Both the position numbers and the translations under genes were made by a program. Below are positions 32,798 through 40,973 of a stretch of 64,000 nucleotides of DNA, piece by piece; the first letter of the stretch is position 1; each line of letters starts with the position of its first letter. Origin of the DNA: Alkalibacterium sp. AK22 (lineage in GTDB: Bacteria > Bacillota > Bacilli > Lactobacillales > Carnobacteriaceae_A); the NCBI RefSeq assembly GCF_000585255.1, contig NZ_JANL01000008.1, positions 1 to 64,000 of the forward strand. The letters are read 5' to 3'. A model generated the notes under the pieces. That model was not told the origin of the DNA. It saw only the letters and a program-made list of their open reading frames with translations, and did no database searches.

Positions 32798-34170
32798 TCA
32801 CAAATTTCGGGTAAAAGCCGCAGCTTGTCTACCCGCCTGTCTACCAAAAATAACTATTTCAGCAATGGCATTGCCGCCAATACGGTTCTCACCGTGCAGC
32901 CCTCCTACCGTCTCTCCAGCCGCATAAAGACCAGGCAAAGGTAAACCCTCAGAATTAAGAACTTCAGCCTGAGTACTGATTTTAGCCCCACCCATCGTAT
33001 GATGAATCCCCGGGGATACTTTTACTCCAAAAAACGGTCCTTTTAAAATAGGATAATCCAAGCCGGTCACTCTGTTAAAGTAGATGTCTCTTTGTACAGT
33101 TACTGCCTGATTCCACTGACGGATTGTATTCTCAAGATTTCTGCCGTCAATACCCGCTTCTTCTGCCAGATCTCTCAGGCTTTTTTCCTGGTGAAGCATT
33201 CCTTTAGAATCATAAAAACGCACTGCCGGCACTCTACTACTCAGCAACACATCAAAAATAAGGAAAGCCTGACCTTCAATCTGTTCGCCGATGGCTTTCG
33301 ACACAACATCTCTCCTATCCATCTCGTTGACAAACCGCTTCCCTTGTTTATTGACAAGGATAGCTCCTTCTCCTCTAAGCGCTTCAGTCACAAGAAAGCG
33401 ACTTTCATGGTGAACTGTCGGATGAACCTGTATTTTATCAAGATCCCTAAGTGCTCCGCCAGCTGATTTGATCAGGTCGATACCGTCTCCAGAGCTGCCC
33501 ACGTGATTAGTCGTCACCATTTTCGCCAAGTCACTACGAACTTCCCTTATTTTTTTATAATTGCTGCCAAAGCCGCCTGTTGCAATAATAACTGCACCAC
33601 TTTTAACAGAAATCAACCTTCCCCTTACATCTATGTATTCGACTCCATCCACCCTCTTTGACTGAGATTGAATCAGGCCGGTGACTCTGGCATTCAGCAC
33701 CATTTCAATATTTCGCTGATTTGTCGCTTCAAGCAAACCCTGGACCAGATAACCCCCGATAGCCGATCCGTCACTTGGTCGGTGTGTTCTTTTGACAGTC
33801 ATTCCACCAGTTGTTGTCAGACTAGACAAGCGAACTCCCAATTGATCAAGCCAGTCCACCGCACTTGCGGACTGGTCTACAAAATAGCGGAGCAAATCCG
33901 GGTCATTTGTCCGGTTGCCCCCCGCAAGCGTTTCTTCATAAAAAGTATCCGAGTCATCAGTAATCCCCTCATTTTTTTGGAAGCGTGTCTGACAGGCATT
34001 CATTCCTGCCGAAGACCTGATTGTATTTCCCCTCACAGCTGACATTTTTCCAGTATCAGCACATGTGCCCCTTTGTCTGCAGCCTCTATTGCTGCAGACA
34101 GACCCGCACCTCCGGCTCCGACCACAATGACATCATAGTGTCTAGTCTTGCTGTTTTTGCTTGCTCTCAT
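32798..34170 (-). pseudogene. FAD-dependent fumarate reductase, interrupted by a one-base frameshift
   Basis: Flavocytochrome c-type fumarate reductase without the heme or FMN domains; such enzymes reduce fumarate to succinate. The first segment (ATG 34170, MRASKNSKTR) holds the FAD dinucleotide fold VVGAGGAGLSAAIEAADKGA and runs out of frame after LILEK at a TGA (34033-34035). The second frame resumes at 34045 with MSAVRGNTIRSSAGMNA. One extra A in the run AAAAA (about 34044-34048) would join them, since homologues read LEK-M-x-A-V-GGNT. The rest is intact: HRPSDG, the acid-catalyst arginine region NEMDRRD, IHHTMGG, YAAGETVGGLHGENRIGGNA. Lacks an export signal. Either a recent pseudogene, a sequence error, or expressed by slippage. 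It sits between tsf and pyrH, which are normally adjacent. Confidence 0.85.
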
Positions 34171-34230
34171 CCTTCTTCTCTCCCCCGGTAAAAAAGTCTT
34201 TCTGCGTGCCGCTATATCAGTAAACCTGCA

Positions 34231-34268
34231 AAAAAAGAGCAGGGTCATCAAATACCCTGCTCTTTTTT
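34231..34268. terminator. Terminator after tsf
   Basis: A perfect 15-bp stem (AAAAAAGAGCAGGGT with ACCCTGCTCTTTTTT) and 8-base loop, ending in T7 on the minus strand. It directly follows the tsf stop and would cut the fumarate reductase and pyrH genes off the rpsB-tsf transcript. Confidence 0.92.
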
Positions 34269-34274
34269 ATATAA

Positions 34275-35159
34275 TTATTTGTTTCCTAGCTGACTTTGAA
34301 CTTCTGCTGCGAAATCTTCTGTACGTTTTTCGATTCCTTCGCCCACTTCGTAGCGGATGAATGATTTAATAGACGCACCGTTTTCGCTCAGGTATTCACC
34401 GACAGTTTTGTCCGGATCTTTTACATAAGGCTGATCAACAAGGCTTACTTCAGCTAGCCACTTGTTCAGGCGACCCTGAACCATTTTCTCAACAATGTTT
34501 TCAGGCTTGCCTTCGTTTTTCGCTTGCTCGGTCAGTACGCTCAACTCGTGATCTCTTTCGTCCTGAGAAATCTCTTCACGGGTAATAAACTTAGGATTGA
34601 TTGCAGCAATGTGCATTGACACATTACGTGCCACTTCTTCATCATTCGTTCCTTCAACAGTTGAAAGAACGGTGATGCGTCCGCCCATATGCTCGTAGTC
34701 TCCAAAGACATCGTTGTCTGTTTTTTCAACAACAGCGAAACGGCGAAGCGTGATCTTCTCTCCGATTGTCTGTGTTGCTTCAGTAATCGTGTCCTGAATA
34801 GATTCTCCGTTCATGTCAAGAGCCAATGCCTCTTCAACAGAAGCAGGATTGTTGTCTGCAACTGCTTTAGTGATGCCTTTTACGAGGTTCTGGAACTTGT
34901 CGTTCTTAGAAACGAAGTCTGTTTCTGAGTTAATTTCAGCGATAGCCGCAACATTGCCTTGGATTTGGACATTAGCCAGTCCTTCAGCCGCAATACGGTC
35001 TGCTTTTTTAGCTGCTTTGGATACACCTTTTTCTCTCAAGTAGTCTACTGCTGCATCCATATCACCGTCAGTTTCGACCAGTGCTTTTTTAGCGTCCATC
35101 ATACCGACGCCCGTTTTATCACGTAACTCTTTTACTTGAGCTGCTTTAATGTTTGCCAC
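34275..35159 (-). CDS. tsf: Elongation factor Ts
   Basis: Guanine nucleotide exchange factor for EF-Tu. The 294-residue protein starts with the UBA-like domain ([24 protein letters not shown], given as [16 protein letters not shown]) and has the [10 protein letters not shown] motif (about 81-90) that contacts EF-Tu, then two core subdomains. The start is GTG 35159 with GGAGGAATTTGT upstream. It follows rpsB by 41 bases. Confidence 0.97.
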   Translation of the reverse strand: MANIKAAQVKELRDKTGVGMMDAKKALVETDGDMDAAVDYLREKGVSKAAKKADRIAAEGLANVQIQGNVAAIAEINSETDFVSKNDKFQNLVKGITKAVADNNPASVEEALALDMNGESIQDTITEATQTIGEKITLRRFAVVEKTDNDVFGDYEHMGGRITVLSTVEGTNDEEVARNVSMHIAAINPKFITREEISQDERDHELSVLTEQAKNEGKPENIVEKMVQGRLNKWLAEVSLVDQPYVKDPDKTVGEYLSENGASIKSFIRYEVGEGIEKRTEDFAAEVQSQLGNK

Positions 35160-35200
35160 ACAAATTCCTCCTTAGTAGTATGTTGATCAGTGGACTGATT

Positions 35201-35959
35201 TTACTCGTTGTCGCCTTCCACTACTTCAACAATTTCATCTAGAGAATCAGATTTAGCTTCTTCTTCAAAGCCTTCTTCTCCCTGGTTACCTTCGATAACA
35301 GCATCAGCCATTGTCTTGGTCAACAGTTTAACGGCGCGGATTGCATCGTCGTTTGAAGGGATGATAACGTCGATTTCATCTGGGTCACAGTTTGTGTCGA
35401 CCATTGCTACGATTGGAATGTTCAGTTTTTGAGCTTCCTTAACCGCAATGTGCTCTTTTCTTGGGTCAACGACGAACAGGACGTCCGGACGTTTAGGCAT
35501 GTCTTTGATTCCGCCCAGGAATTTCTCCAGACGGTCACGTTCCTTGATTAGGATTCCAACTTCTTTTTTAGGAAGGATGTCAAATGTTCCATCTTCTTCC
35601 ATTTTTTCAATTTGTTTTAGACGCTTGATACGCTTCTGGATTGTATCCCAGTTTGTCAGCGTTCCACCCAACCAACGGTGGTTGATGTAGTATGCGCCAG
35701 CTCTTTGTGCTTCTTCTTTGATTGCATCCTGAGCCTGTTTTTTAGTTCCTACGAAAAGGACTGTGCCGCCATCTTCAGCGATTTCACGAACGTAGTTATA
35801 CGCTTGGTCGATCAGCTTAACGGTCTTCTGCAAGTCGATGATGTAGATACCGTTTCTTTCTGTAAAGATAAAAGGTTTCATTTTTGGGTTCCAGCGTCTA
35901 GTCTGGTGACCGAAATGAACACCTGATTCCAATAATTGTTTCATTGATACAACTGCCAT
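35201..35959 (-). CDS. rpsB: 30S ribosomal protein S2
   Basis: Structural protein of the small subunit, needed for late 30S assembly and for S1 binding where present. The 252-residue protein has family landmarks [39 protein letters not shown], and [14 protein letters not shown], with an acidic C-terminal tail (about 220-252). ATG 35959 has GGAGGAATGACAA upstream. First gene of the rpsB-tsf unit with a strong promoter and a long leader. Confidence 0.98.
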   Translation of the reverse strand: MAVVSMKQLLESGVHFGHQTRRWNPKMKPFIFTERNGIYIIDLQKTVKLIDQAYNYVREIAEDGGTVLFVGTKKQAQDAIKEEAQRAGAYYINHRWLGGTLTNWDTIQKRIKRLKQIEKMEEDGTFDILPKKEVGILIKERDRLEKFLGGIKDMPKRPDVLFVVDPRKEHIAVKEAQKLNIPIVAMVDTNCDPDEIDVIIPSNDDAIRAVKLLTKTMADAVIEGNQGEEGFEEEAKSDSLDEIVEVVEGDNE

Positions 35960-36083
35960 TTGTCATTCCTCCATTTGGTTTTATATTTTCCCTCCCCGAG
36001 CATCATCTGCTTGAACACTCCATGGCATTAGAGCACCATTCAATCCATCCGCTCAGGTGTGAAATTTGGTACATTTTGCACCG
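35960..36083 (-). promoter_or_regulatory. Long 5' leader of rpsB
   Basis: About 124 bases lie between the predicted transcription start and the rpsB ATG. Short complementary runs are present, such as GAGC with GCTC and ATGG with CCAT near 35998-36050, so it may be a structured autoregulatory leader like those known for ribosomal protein genes. I cannot match it to a defined class. Confidence 0.35.
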
Positions 36084-36089
36084 CCATTA

Positions 36090-36118
36090 AGTATACAACA
36101 TTTATTGCTTAAATGCAA
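36090..36118 (-). promoter_or_regulatory. Sigma-A promoter of rpsB-tsf
   Basis: Minus strand: -35 TTGCAT (36113-36118), 17-base spacer, -10 TATACT (36090-36095). Confidence 0.85.
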
Positions 36119-36136
36119 ATATCACTGAAAATAATC

Positions 36137-36165
36137 TTGCACATTTTTGACTTCTGGCGCATACT
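36137..36165 (+). promoter_or_regulatory. Promoter of plsC
   Basis: Plus strand: -35 TTGCAC (36137-36142), 17-base spacer, -10 CATACT (36160-36165). The plsC start is 32 bases downstream. Its -35 lies 18 bases from the divergent rpsB -35. Confidence 0.65.
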
Positions 36166-36197
36166 GGACTGAGAATACGAAAAGGAAGTGGAATACT

Positions 36198-36785
36198 GTG
36201 TTTTTCTCATCTCTTAGACTATTAGTCCGCCTGCTAGTTTTACTGCTGAACGGACGCATGACTGTTGTAGGCAAGGAAAATCTTCCCAAGGACGATAACT
36301 ATATCCTGATTGCGCCGCACCGGTCCTGGATTGACCCGGTCTTTCTTGTTCTGGCTGCCTCTCCCAAGCAGTTCAGCTTTATGGCAAAGAAAGAATTGTT
36401 TAAAAATCCGGCATTTAGATGGCTGATTACTAAAATGAATGCCTTCCCGGTCGACCGCAAAAACCCGGGGCCAAGCGCCATCAAAACCCCGGTGAAAATC
36501 TTGAAAGAAACAGATCTGAGTCTAGTAATCTTCCCTACCGGTACCCGCCATTCAACTGAATTAAAAGGCGGAGCAGTGACCATTGCAAAAATGAGCAAAA
36601 AACCGATTATACCGGTCGTTTACCATGGTCCTTATACCTTTAAAGATTTACTTAAACGTAAACCGGCGATTGTACGCTTCGGAGAGCCTTTCATGGTCGA
36701 ACGTAAACTAGAAGGCATCAAAGATACCACTGCTCATTATTCTGAGCGTATACAGCAGGCATTCAATGATCTGGATGCTGAATAA
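36198..36785 (+). CDS. plsC: 1-acyl-sn-glycerol-3-phosphate acyltransferase
   Basis: Adds the second acyl chain to make phosphatidic acid, substrate of CdsA. The 195-residue product has the acyltransferase HX4D motif HRSWID (His41, Asp46), the phosphate-binding FPTGTRH (in place of the common FPEGTR), and KKPIIPVVYHG. A hydrophobic segment at about 6-20 anchors it to the membrane. I take GTG 36198 as the start, since AAGGAAG lies 9 bases upstream; the frame extends to 36147 without a ribosome site. Single gene with its own promoter and terminator. Confidence 0.92.
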   Translation: MFFSSLRLLVRLLVLLLNGRMTVVGKENLPKDDNYILIAPHRSWIDPVFLVLAASPKQFSFMAKKELFKNPAFRWLITKMNAFPVDRKNPGPSAIKTPVKILKETDLSLVIFPTGTRHSTELKGGAVTIAKMSKKPIIPVVYHGPYTFKDLLKRKPAIVRFGEPFMVERKLEGIKDTTAHYSERIQQAFNDLDAE

Positions 36786-36802
36786 ATCAGCTTCAGGAAA
36801 CC

Positions 36803-36856
36803 AAAAACCAGTCACCTCAGTCAGCTTCAAAGCTGTTTCAGGTGACTGGTTTTTTT
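36803..36856. terminator. Bidirectional terminator between plsC and the ABC exporter
   Basis: AAACCAGTCACCT pairs with AGGTGACTGGTTT around a 22-base loop that itself holds AGCTTCAAAGCT. T7 follows on the plus strand and TTTTTGG on the minus strand, serving convergent genes. Confidence 0.88.
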
Positions 36857-38642
36857 AGGTTTGCAGTCCGATATTCTGTAGTTCGTACATATCCTTGTAA
36901 GAACCGCCACGGGCAATCAACTCGTCGTGCGTTCCCCGCTCGATGATATGTCCTTTATCCAGAACCAGGATTTGATCAGCATCACGAATCGTTGACAGTC
37001 GGTGCGCAATGGCTACGGTAGTCCGGCCTTTGCGCATTCGCTGGAGACCTTCTTGAATGAGAGATTCTGTTTCCGTATCAATGTTGGCAGTTGCCTCATC
37101 CAGAATCAGAATTTTAGGATCGCGGACAATTGTACTGGCAAAAGAGATCAGCTGCTTCTGACCACTGGAAAAGCTGGCTCCCCTTTCGACTACTTTGGCG
37201 TCATAGCGGCCCGGAAGTTCCTCAATAAAGCGGTCCGCCTGAACAAAGCGTGCAGCTTCGATGATGTTACGGTCACTAATTTCCTCATTCATTAGCCGGA
37301 TATTATCTTTAATGGTCCCGTAAAATAAAAATGAATCTTGCAGCACAAGTCCCGTGCGCTGCCGAAGCTCGCGCATCGGAAATGACCGTATAGACTGTCC
37401 GTCTATCAGTACTTCTCCCTGCTGGAAATCATAAAACCGCATCAGTACATTGATGATTGATGACTTTCCACTGCCAGTATGGCCAACTAGCGCGACGGTT
37501 TCTCCCGGATTGACCGTGAAGGAAATGTTTTTCAGCACATTGTTCTGACCGTCATAAGAAAAAGAGACATTATTAAATTCAATTTTCCCATTGGTAATTT
37601 GTGCGCTATCATCTTCCACCTGAGCAGGAACAAATTCCTTGTTGTCCATTACTGTCAGGATACGGCTGCTTGATACAACACCATCCTGAAACAGACTCAG
37701 GCTGTCCATTAATCGGGTAAGCGGTCTGAAAAAATCATTGGCGTAGGATGTAAAAGCATAAATAACTCCGACTTCAATTGGACTGTTCAGAGCTTCAAAA
37801 CCAAAAAGTGCAAGGATAAGCACGACCGCTAATGTATAGAGCATATTAATAACTGGACTGAGCAGCAGGGCATTGATTTTCACCATAGAATAACGGGAAT
37901 CAAAATAAGAGGCATTCGTCTCTTCAAACTCTTTTTGGAGGCGTTTCTCCTGTCTGAACTGCTGAATCACTGACATGCCGTTGATTGTCTCAGCTAATTT
38001 GGTATTCAGCAAACTTAGCTTGGACTTCATCTCATGATACGTTCGGGAACTGTATACTTGGTAGAAACGGATGACCAGCAGTAATACCGGCGCAAAAATC
38101 AGGATCCACAAAGTGACTGTCACGTCCAGCAAGAACATGGCGCCCAGTGAAATTACCACCCCAAAGACTCCCTGAATGATAGTCAAAAACACATGCCAGA
38201 AATCTTTCATGGCCTCCGTATCATTAGTCGCCCGAGTTATGATCCAGCCAGTAGACGTCTGATCAAAAAATCGCATCCCTAGGCGGTGAAGCTGCTCAAA
38301 CAACTGCTGCCTTATATTTTGTACTGTTTTTTCGGAAGCCATATTGAATATATACAGCTCAAAGTACCAGACAGTCATACGTACAATCGTTACGGAAAAA
38401 TGCAGACCCGCAAAAAAGAGAATCGTCTGAGTCGCAACCGACCCGGCAGTCAGGTGATCATCAATAAACACTTGAATGATCCGCGGCAAAGCTGCATTGG
38501 TAATGGCCAAGGCGACACTGAAGACAATCGCCAACATAAATTCATTTTTATAGGGGCGGGCAAATCTTAGTATCCGCTTGAGTATATGCATCTGTTCTTT
38601 AAAGGGAATTGTCCGTCTTTTGCTCAACTCCTGCTGTTCCAT
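36855..38642 (-). CDS. ABC exporter subunit with canonical Walker B (LmrD/BmrD type)
   Basis: Fused membrane-ATPase half transporter of 595 residues, second partner of a heterodimeric multidrug-type exporter. Six transmembrane helices occupy about 30-320; the ATPase follows with Walker A GHTGSGKSS, signature FSSGQ and Walker B ILILDEATANID. The Walker B glutamate is present, while the signature departs from LSGGQ. The upstream partner has the reverse pattern, so each completes one good site and one degenerate site. Substrate unknown; drug or lipid export is typical. Starts by overlapping the partner's stop by one base, with GGAGG upstream. Confidence 0.92.
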   Translation of the reverse strand: MEQQELSKRRTIPFKEQMHILKRILRFARPYKNEFMLAIVFSVALAITNAALPRIIQVFIDDHLTAGSVATQTILFFAGLHFSVTIVRMTVWYFELYIFNMASEKTVQNIRQQLFEQLHRLGMRFFDQTSTGWIITRATNDTEAMKDFWHVFLTIIQGVFGVVISLGAMFLLDVTVTLWILIFAPVLLLVIRFYQVYSSRTYHEMKSKLSLLNTKLAETINGMSVIQQFRQEKRLQKEFEETNASYFDSRYSMVKINALLLSPVINMLYTLAVVLILALFGFEALNSPIEVGVIYAFTSYANDFFRPLTRLMDSLSLFQDGVVSSSRILTVMDNKEFVPAQVEDDSAQITNGKIEFNNVSFSYDGQNNVLKNISFTVNPGETVALVGHTGSGKSSIINVLMRFYDFQQGEVLIDGQSIRSFPMRELRQRTGLVLQDSFLFYGTIKDNIRLMNEEISDRNIIEAARFVQADRFIEELPGRYDAKVVERGASFSSGQKQLISFASTIVRDPKILILDEATANIDTETESLIQEGLQRMRKGRTTVAIAHRLSTIRDADQILVLDKGHIIERGTHDELIARGGSYKDMYELQNIGLQT

Positions 38643-40393
38643 CAGCTTTCGCCTCCTTCCATTGCTCTTTCCAGCTGTTGCTGTTCGTACATCTCTTTGT
38701 ACCAGCCGGCCTTTTGTAGCAGCTGCTGGTGCGTGCCTCTTTCAATAATTTCTCCATTGTCGACAACGATGATTTCTTCCGCATGCATAACTGAGCTGAT
38801 TCGGTGAGCGGCTATAATTGTCGTTTGTCCCTGTCTCAAATCCTTGAGACCAGACAGAATACTTTCTTCGGTCTTAGCATCGACAGCTGACAGTGAATCG
38901 TCTAAGATCATCAATTCTGGATTGATCAGGATTGCCCGCGCAATTGAAATGCGCTGCTTCTGACCTCCGGAAAGTGAGACACCACGTTCGCCGACTTCTG
39001 TATCATAACCATTAGGCAGACCAAGGATATCATCATGGATGTCCGCAAGCTTGGCAGCCGCTTCTACTGCTTGCTGATCCAGAGTGGGATCGGCAAACCG
39101 AATATTCTCCCTTATAGTGTCGGAAAAAAGGTAATTATCTTGAGGGACATAGCCGACATGCTTAAGTAGTGCATCCAGCGTGTAGTCCCGAATGTCAAAA
39201 CCTCCATACCGTATCGATCCCTTATAGTCATCATACTCCCTCAAAAGCAGTTTCAGTATAGTTGTTTTCCCCGCTCCCGTTTTTCCGACTAGGCCTAGCG
39301 TTCCACCAGCTTCAAGCGTAAAGCGGATATCACTTAGTGTCGGCCCTTCTTCATCAGGATAAGAAAAATTGCTCAGATCAAAAGTCAGATTACCTGACAC
39401 CGGACGGTCGATTGCTCCCTGACGTTCCGCAATCGACGTCTCTTCTCTCAGTAAACTTTCAATCCGATCATAGCTAGCTGAACCACGCTCAATAATGTTG
39501 AATAGTCGTCCAATAGCAAACATTGGCCAGACGAGCATCCCGATGTAGTTGATGAAGGTGACAAAATCTCCTACTGAAATTTCTTCGGCAGATATCAGTG
39601 TCCCCCCGATAAAAATAGTCAAAAAATAGGATATACCCATAATAAAGGTAATGGCTGGATCAAAGAGCGAGTCGACTTTATAGACTGCTTTATTTTTAAC
39701 CACTACATTATCTGTCTGTCTGGAAAACTGTTCAATATCTTCTGTTTCCTGACCAAATGTCTTGATGACTTTAATACCTTGAATACTCTCCTGAACTTTA
39801 TCATTCAGATGTGAAAAAGCAGCCTGTGCATCACGAAAACGTAGATGCAATTTTTTACCTAATACTCGTGACGTTAATGCCAGCAGTGGAAGTGGGATAA
39901 TTGCCAGCAAAGTCAGACGCCAGTCGACGATAAAAATCATGGCTAGTAACGTCGTGAGCCCCACACTAATGGCATCCGCCATCGTTAGGATACCACCCCC
40001 AGCTACCATACGTAAGCCACGTAAATCGTTCGTTGCATGAGCCATCAAGTCACCCGTCCGGTACTTCTGGAAAAACTGATTATCCATATTCGTAAAATGA
40101 TCAAACAGCTGTTTTCTAACAATTTGTTCAAGCTTGGCTGCATTTCCCCAAATACGCACGCGCCAGCTGTATCTCAATATATATTGCCCAACTGCTGTAG
40201 ATGCCAAAATCGCCAGCCACATCACTAGAGATTCTGTTGTAATGATACCCATCTGAATTTCATCGACAACAATACCGATGATCCTTGGTGGAATCAATTG
40301 CAGAACAGCTACAATGATCAGCGCAGCTATGCCAGTTAAGTAGGACCTTTTCTCCTTCCTGAAAAACCAGCTCAGCCTTTTGAATATCCCCAT
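38642..40393 (-). CDS. ABC exporter subunit with degenerate Walker B (LmrC/BmrC type)
   Basis: Fused membrane-ATPase half transporter of 583 residues, first partner of the heterodimer. Membrane domain about 15-310; ATPase domain with Walker A GKTGAGKTT, a consensus LSGGQ signature, and Walker B LMILDDSLSAVD. The second Asp of that motif replaces the catalytic Glu, the usual mark of the non-hydrolysing site in LmrC, BmrC and TM287-type subunits. ATG 40393 has AAGGGG upstream. A 23-base palindrome (40431-40453) lies 38 bases before the start and may be an operator. Confidence 0.93.
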   Translation of the reverse strand: MGIFKRLSWFFRKEKRSYLTGIAALIIVAVLQLIPPRIIGIVVDEIQMGIITTESLVMWLAILASTAVGQYILRYSWRVRIWGNAAKLEQIVRKQLFDHFTNMDNQFFQKYRTGDLMAHATNDLRGLRMVAGGGILTMADAISVGLTTLLAMIFIVDWRLTLLAIIPLPLLALTSRVLGKKLHLRFRDAQAAFSHLNDKVQESIQGIKVIKTFGQETEDIEQFSRQTDNVVVKNKAVYKVDSLFDPAITFIMGISYFLTIFIGGTLISAEEISVGDFVTFINYIGMLVWPMFAIGRLFNIIERGSASYDRIESLLREETSIAERQGAIDRPVSGNLTFDLSNFSYPDEEGPTLSDIRFTLEAGGTLGLVGKTGAGKTTILKLLLREYDDYKGSIRYGGFDIRDYTLDALLKHVGYVPQDNYLFSDTIRENIRFADPTLDQQAVEAAAKLADIHDDILGLPNGYDTEVGERGVSLSGGQKQRISIARAILINPELMILDDSLSAVDAKTEESILSGLKDLRQGQTTIIAAHRISSVMHAEEIIVVDNGEIIERGTHQQLLQKAGWYKEMYEQQQLERAMEGGES

Positions 40394-40430
40394 AATTCCA
40401 TCCCCTTCTTTTTTGTATCTTTTTTGGCAT

Positions 40431-40453
40431 CAATGTGACAGATTGTCACATTG
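40431..40453 (-). promoter_or_regulatory. Palindromic candidate operator of the ABC exporter
   Basis: Perfect 10-bp arms CAATGTGACA and TGTCACATTG with a 3-base centre. No U-tract follows on either strand, so a terminator is unlikely. The position ahead of the exporter genes suggests binding by a dimeric regulator, not encoded in this window. Confidence 0.55.
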
Positions 40454-40463
40454 TGTTTAAATC

Positions 40464-40490
40464 AAAGGACAGCTGCTTGAGCTGCCCTTT
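40464..40490 (-). terminator. Hairpin after yneF
   Basis: AAAGGACAGCT and AGCTGCCCTTT pair with one mismatch (a G-U pair in the minus-strand RNA) around a 5-base loop, 10 bases after the yneF stop. There is no good U-tract, so termination is uncertain. Confidence 0.4.
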
Positions 40491-40499
40491 AAATGACAC

Positions 40500-40739
40500 T
40501 TATTTCTTTTTCTTTTTCGTACTCTTCTGCTGTGTCTTCATCTGGCTCATCATCTGGTTGATTTTACGCTCAGATGGCTTCTGTCCCATTTGAAGCATCA
40601 TCATACGCAGCATGTTTTCATCAATTGGAGGATTTTTTTCAAAATAATCCATCATATATTTTCTGGCAATGAAAAAGCCTCCAACGAGCCCTCCGATTAG
40701 CGCTAAAATAATAAGTAAAATAGCTAAGCCTGTATTCAT
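40500..40739 (-). CDS. yneF: YneF family (UPF0154) membrane protein
   Basis: Small protein of 79 residues and unknown function, conserved in Firmicutes next to tkt. One N-terminal membrane helix (about 5-25, [19 protein letters not shown]) precedes [20 protein letters not shown], the family core, and a cytosolic tail rich in Met, Gln and Lys that ends in five lysines. It lies after tkt, separated by a terminator, so it is probably transcribed separately. Confidence 0.9.
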   Translation of the reverse strand: MNTGLAILLIILALIGGLVGGFFIARKYMMDYFEKNPPIDENMLRMMMLQMGQKPSERKINQMMSQMKTQQKSTKKKKK

Positions 40740-40928
40740 TTTACGGTCACTCCTTTCACTTTCAATACTGTAGGCCTGACAAAACTGTCAGTACTGCTCA
40801 CTGAACTATTTTACACAATAAAAGAGGAAAAATAAACCTTAACCTGAGTTATTGACTAATAAAAAAGCCCTTTGCTTCTATTTCAACATTACTCCACTAA
40901 TTTATCAGCAATATCTTTAGAAGAAAAA

Positions 40929-40961
40929 ACCGTTTCATCCGGCTGAACCGGATAAAACGGT
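40929..40961 (-). terminator. Rho-independent terminator after tkt
   Basis: A 14-bp stem (minus strand ACCGTTTTATCCGG with CCGGATGAAACGGT, one G-U pair) and 5-base loop, followed by TTTTTTCTTC. Confidence 0.9.
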
Positions 40962-40973
40962 CTGTAGTTATTT

